Below are positions 7,842 to 10,130 of a DNA stretch of 10,130 bases, one piece after another. Source of the stretch: Euperipatoides rowelli (Eukaryota > Onychophora > Udeonychophora > Euonychophora > Peripatopsidae); the NCBI GenBank assembly GCA_003024985.2, contig PXIH01S0000289.1; one strand, written 5' to 3'. The translations under genes and the position numbers were made by a program. Under the pieces are notes generated by a model. That model was not told the DNA's origin. It searched no databases and saw only the letters and a list, made by a program, of their open reading frames with translations. Each line of letters starts with the position of its first letter. The stretch's first letter is position 1.

Positions 7842-7849
7842 GTCTGGAT
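7842..7849. repeat. Right target-site duplication of hAT MITE
   Basis: GTCTGGAT, matching 7626-7633 except for one base. Confidence 0.75.
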
Positions 7850-7981
7850 AATTAATATATAACTATTGGAACATAATTTATTAACAGCCAGCTTAGAGCA
7901 AGTGAATTATCAAAGGCATTCTAAAGATTGTCCCATGACAAGACAAATTACTCCAAAGTATGGAGGCATTGCATAGTGTAG

Positions 7982-8370
7982 GGATGGCAAATAGGCGGTA
8001 CACGTGCTAAAGGTCGCACATTACAAGATTTTCGGCTGTACACCAGAAATTTTTAAAAGTTATCATTGAAATTTTATCATATAAAATATAATAAACCGTA
8101 AAATGGTATAAAAAGAGAATCGTTTCAATTTATAAAACAGCAATGCTATAACCTAATTGCAGGCATGGTGAGTACCATTTATTTAGATTCAATAAATAAC
8201 ATGTAGCCTACTAATGGAAACATTGATATGAAAAAAAAAAAGACACCCGTTTTTGTTTAATTTCGGCACATTAGCCAAAATGACAACTTTTGTTAAATTT
8301 TGGCACGTTGGTCAAAATGACCAACTTTTGTTAAATTTTGGCACATCTCTGACAAACCTATTTGCCATCC
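7982..8370. mobile_element. Possible non-autonomous DNA element (389 bp, 14-bp TIRs)
   Basis: GGATGGCAAATAGG at 7982-7995 is perfectly complementary to 8357-8370. With flanking bases the ends read roughly (T)AGGGATGGC and CAGGATGGC, similar in style to hAT termini. I could not find a convincing 8-bp target duplication, so the exact ends and superfamily are uncertain. The right half contains a 37/38-bp minisatellite, which may be an internal expansion. There is no open frame of note. An inverted pair of unrelated origin is possible, but 14 exact bases including GGCAAATAGG makes chance unlikely. Confidence 0.55.
8250..8347 (+). repeat. Minisatellite, 37/38-bp unit, about 2.6 copies
   Basis: The unit runs TTTTGTTAAATTTTGGCAC, then GTTGGTCA-AAA-TGACCAAC. 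Copies start at about 8251, 8288 and 8326; the third stops after GGCACAT. The second copy holds a perfect 8-bp hairpin, GTTGGTCA (8307-8314) and TGACCAAC (8318-8325) with an AAA loop. In the first copy this hairpin is degraded. Confidence 0.8.
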
Positions 8371-8560
8371 TGCCTAAAGCTTACCATATTATTTTATATG
8401 CTTACAATTTTTCATTACAAGATAGGTAAACCCATATTTGATTTATATTTTGGAAGTTCATTTTTAAATGGTAGCCTACAAGTAAATTGATCTATTTTTA
8501 ATTTTATTAAAGAAATTGAAGAAAAAAAATGGTGATTATAATTCTATAAACAAACATATT

Positions 8561-8800
8561 AACGTAAATTGAACTAATAATGTAGTCTTCAATGTTTTGT
8601 ATGCAAGATGGAATGGGGATTAGATTTTGAAACTATTTTTAAAGTGGTTCTCGGGCTATGATGTTATACTACAGTATAGCCTACTGCTATACTGTAGTAT
8701 CATAGCCCGAGAATCACTTTAAAAATAGTTTCAAAATCTAATCCCCATTCCAACTTGCATACAAAATATTGAAGACTACATTATTACTTCAATTTATGTT
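8561..8800. repeat. Near-perfect long hairpin (about 115-120 bp arms, 5-base loop)
   Basis: The left arm 8561-8680 and right arm 8686-8800 are reverse complements with about five mismatches and one 5-base insertion near 8661-8667 in the left arm. The loop is CTACT (8681-8685). One mismatch is a G:T pair that would be tolerated in RNA. Arm identity around 96% implies a recent origin or continued homogenisation. No target duplication is evident at 8560/8801 and no TIR family is recognisable. Transcription from either strand would give a long double-stranded RNA hairpin. Alternatives are a palindromic MITE, a local inverted duplication, or a sequencing foldback artefact. Confidence 0.9.
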
Positions 8801-10130
8801 GCTGTAGATAGGGAGACAGATTTGACAGGAGAGCGAAAGGCATACATAACTAGGTTTAAATACCCATTTAAGATCCAAAAACAAGAATGCATGGTACCTT
8901 ATTTGATAGTGTAGGCTACATAATTCAGTATCGATGGATCAAGTATATTTTCTAAGTCTTTTAAGGAGATAGACATAAGGTTTGTATCTGTGTGCATGAC
9001 CATTTAAGATTTTAAAAAATAGCTTTGAAACTTTCATGCAAATTCCCATACAGATTCACCAGTATCCTGTGATTTCTAGATGGGATGAAGTGATAAGCTA
9101 CAAGCATTACCATAAAATAAATAATAAAAATGAGCAGGTTTTCAAAGAGTTATAGCTAGCCAAAGTTCTAGGTAATTAAAAAAAAAATCTCTAGATATAA
9201 TTTTGGAGCTTGTAATCATCAAAGCTTGCTTAGGCATGCAGAACTGGATTGCTTGATTAAAAATAACTGTGTGTTCAAAATATACATTTACTTATATAAG
9301 TATTCCATTTTATTTATTTGGCAAGTTATTAAAGCATTTAAAAAAAAAAAAAAAATACAGTAATACCCCAGTTAAAGTCGCTTCAATATGAAGTTGTTAG
9401 CCAATTTATGGACTATAGCGTACTCACTTTAAGTTTCAATTTTTCAGTATGAAGTTTGTTTTGAATCAAAATGTTAGCCTACAATTTTTTATGAATCAAA
9501 TTTCATTTATCCAATAATTCTTACACGATAGCTAACAATTTGATTTCAGGATTAAAATTAAAAAAAAAAAAAAAATTAGCTAGTACCGTAATAAAATATT
9601 TTATTAACATTCATATTTTTCAAACTGTCTTTTAGCATTATGGGAGTTTTATAAATACGAAAAGTAGCCTACATGACTTTTTAAAGGTTAACAAAATGTT
9701 TTGTATGTAACCTATCTCCAAAATATAGCCAACATATTCCTATGTTTCACTAAAGTTGTTTCACTTTGTTTTGTTTTCCAGTAACCTATCCACAACCTTA
9801 ACAGGGGTATACCCGTGTCTTTTTTTTTTTTTGCCATCTTTTATCCTTGATCGCTATCTACAGCACATTCCAAGATTTATTTTTACAATATTGGCTATAT
9901 CAATGCCAATATTAATTTCCTTTAAAAGCATTTTTTTTTTTAATTTTTATTTAGGGGTAGGTGGGGGTAATTATGAGACAAAAAGTAAACTTTCTCTGTA
10001 ACATTCTTAATTCATAATTTAGACAATTCAGAATTTTTCTATAGCAGTTCAGAAGCAGTAGGAATATATCCTGAAATTCTGGATTTAATATCTAAAAGGT
10101 TAAAAAAGATAAAAAATAAAAACAGGTCTC
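8801..10130. other. Gene-free AT-rich stretch
   Basis: No gene or RNA is recognisable. CAGTAATACCCCAGTTAAAG at 9358-9377, preceded by TA, resembles pogo/Tigger-type termini, but the matching opposite end is not found, so at most a solo end is present. Nearby, two similar segments (TTCAATATGAAGTTGTTAG near 9383 and CAGTATGAAGTTTGTT near 9445) suggest a small duplication. TAGGCTA words occur at 8912, 9475 and 9665. Homopolymer A runs lie at 9341-9355 and 9561-9575. The + strand frame at 9756-10001 is T-run-driven hydrophobic low complexity, not a credible gene. Confidence 0.5.

Noticed and set aside
8250-8347. CRISPR-like array
   Set aside because: The repeats are directly adjacent with no unique spacers, in eukaryotic-type DNA; it is a minisatellite.
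9356-9377. TA + CAGTAATACCCC, resembling a pogo/Tigger terminus
   Set aside because: No opposite end found in the window; mentioned only within the flanking region entry.
9756-10001. Plus-strand 81-codon hydrophobic frame
   Set aside because: Hydrophobicity comes from T-runs; a pyrimidine-rich TTTTCCAG at 9774-9781 resembles a splice acceptor, but no conserved protein or upstream exon is visible.

Overview
This window looks like non-coding nuclear DNA from an animal. It is strongly AT-rich, full of long A/T homopolymers, carries two ambiguous bases (977 and 4978), and holds several kinds of eukaryotic mobile-element remnants. I see no credible protein-coding gene. Every open frame is short (under 90 codons), low in complexity or lying across a repeat, and none shows a recognisable domain. 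The species cannot be fixed. A tRNA-derived SINE, hAT-type non-autonomous elements and a very abundant TAGGCTA/TAGCCTA word fit a metazoan, perhaps an aquatic one, but that is inference.

Layout. 1-580 is a decayed tandem repeat with a G-rich + strand and several G-quadruplex-capable runs. 637-833 is a foldback with two 69-bp arms. 949-1005 is an exact 28-bp duplication across a single N, probably an assembly join. 1336-1780 is a degenerate tandem array of a unit of about 165-195 bp. Three related palindromes built on GACTCGGATCCGAGTC lie at 922, 1812 and 1868. 1884-2850 is mostly featureless. 2859-3412 is a 554-bp non-autonomous hAT-like transposon with 13-bp terminal inverted repeats (TIRs), an 8-bp target duplication and nested internal palindromes.

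From about 3590 to 9670 the DNA is again AT-rich and gene-free but is peppered with TAGGCTA/TAGCCTA: I counted 28 exact copies here against one in the first 3.59 kb. Embedded in this stretch are a tRNA-derived SINE (6371-6623, with probable target duplication and A-rich end), a 208-bp hAT-type MITE (7634-7841, TIR CAGTGGCGG with 7/8 matching target duplication), a 389-bp element bounded by 14-bp perfect inverted repeats (7982-8370, containing a 37/38-bp minisatellite), and a nearly perfect 240-bp hairpin (8561-8800). The remainder to 10130 holds only simple repeats and a possible pogo/Tigger-like terminus.

No pathway or operon can be described. The biology of this window is that of non-autonomous elements and palindromic DNA in an intergenic or intronic region. 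The observations most worth following up are the long hairpin at 8561-8800, the locally dense TAGGCTA word, and the three well-bounded elements.
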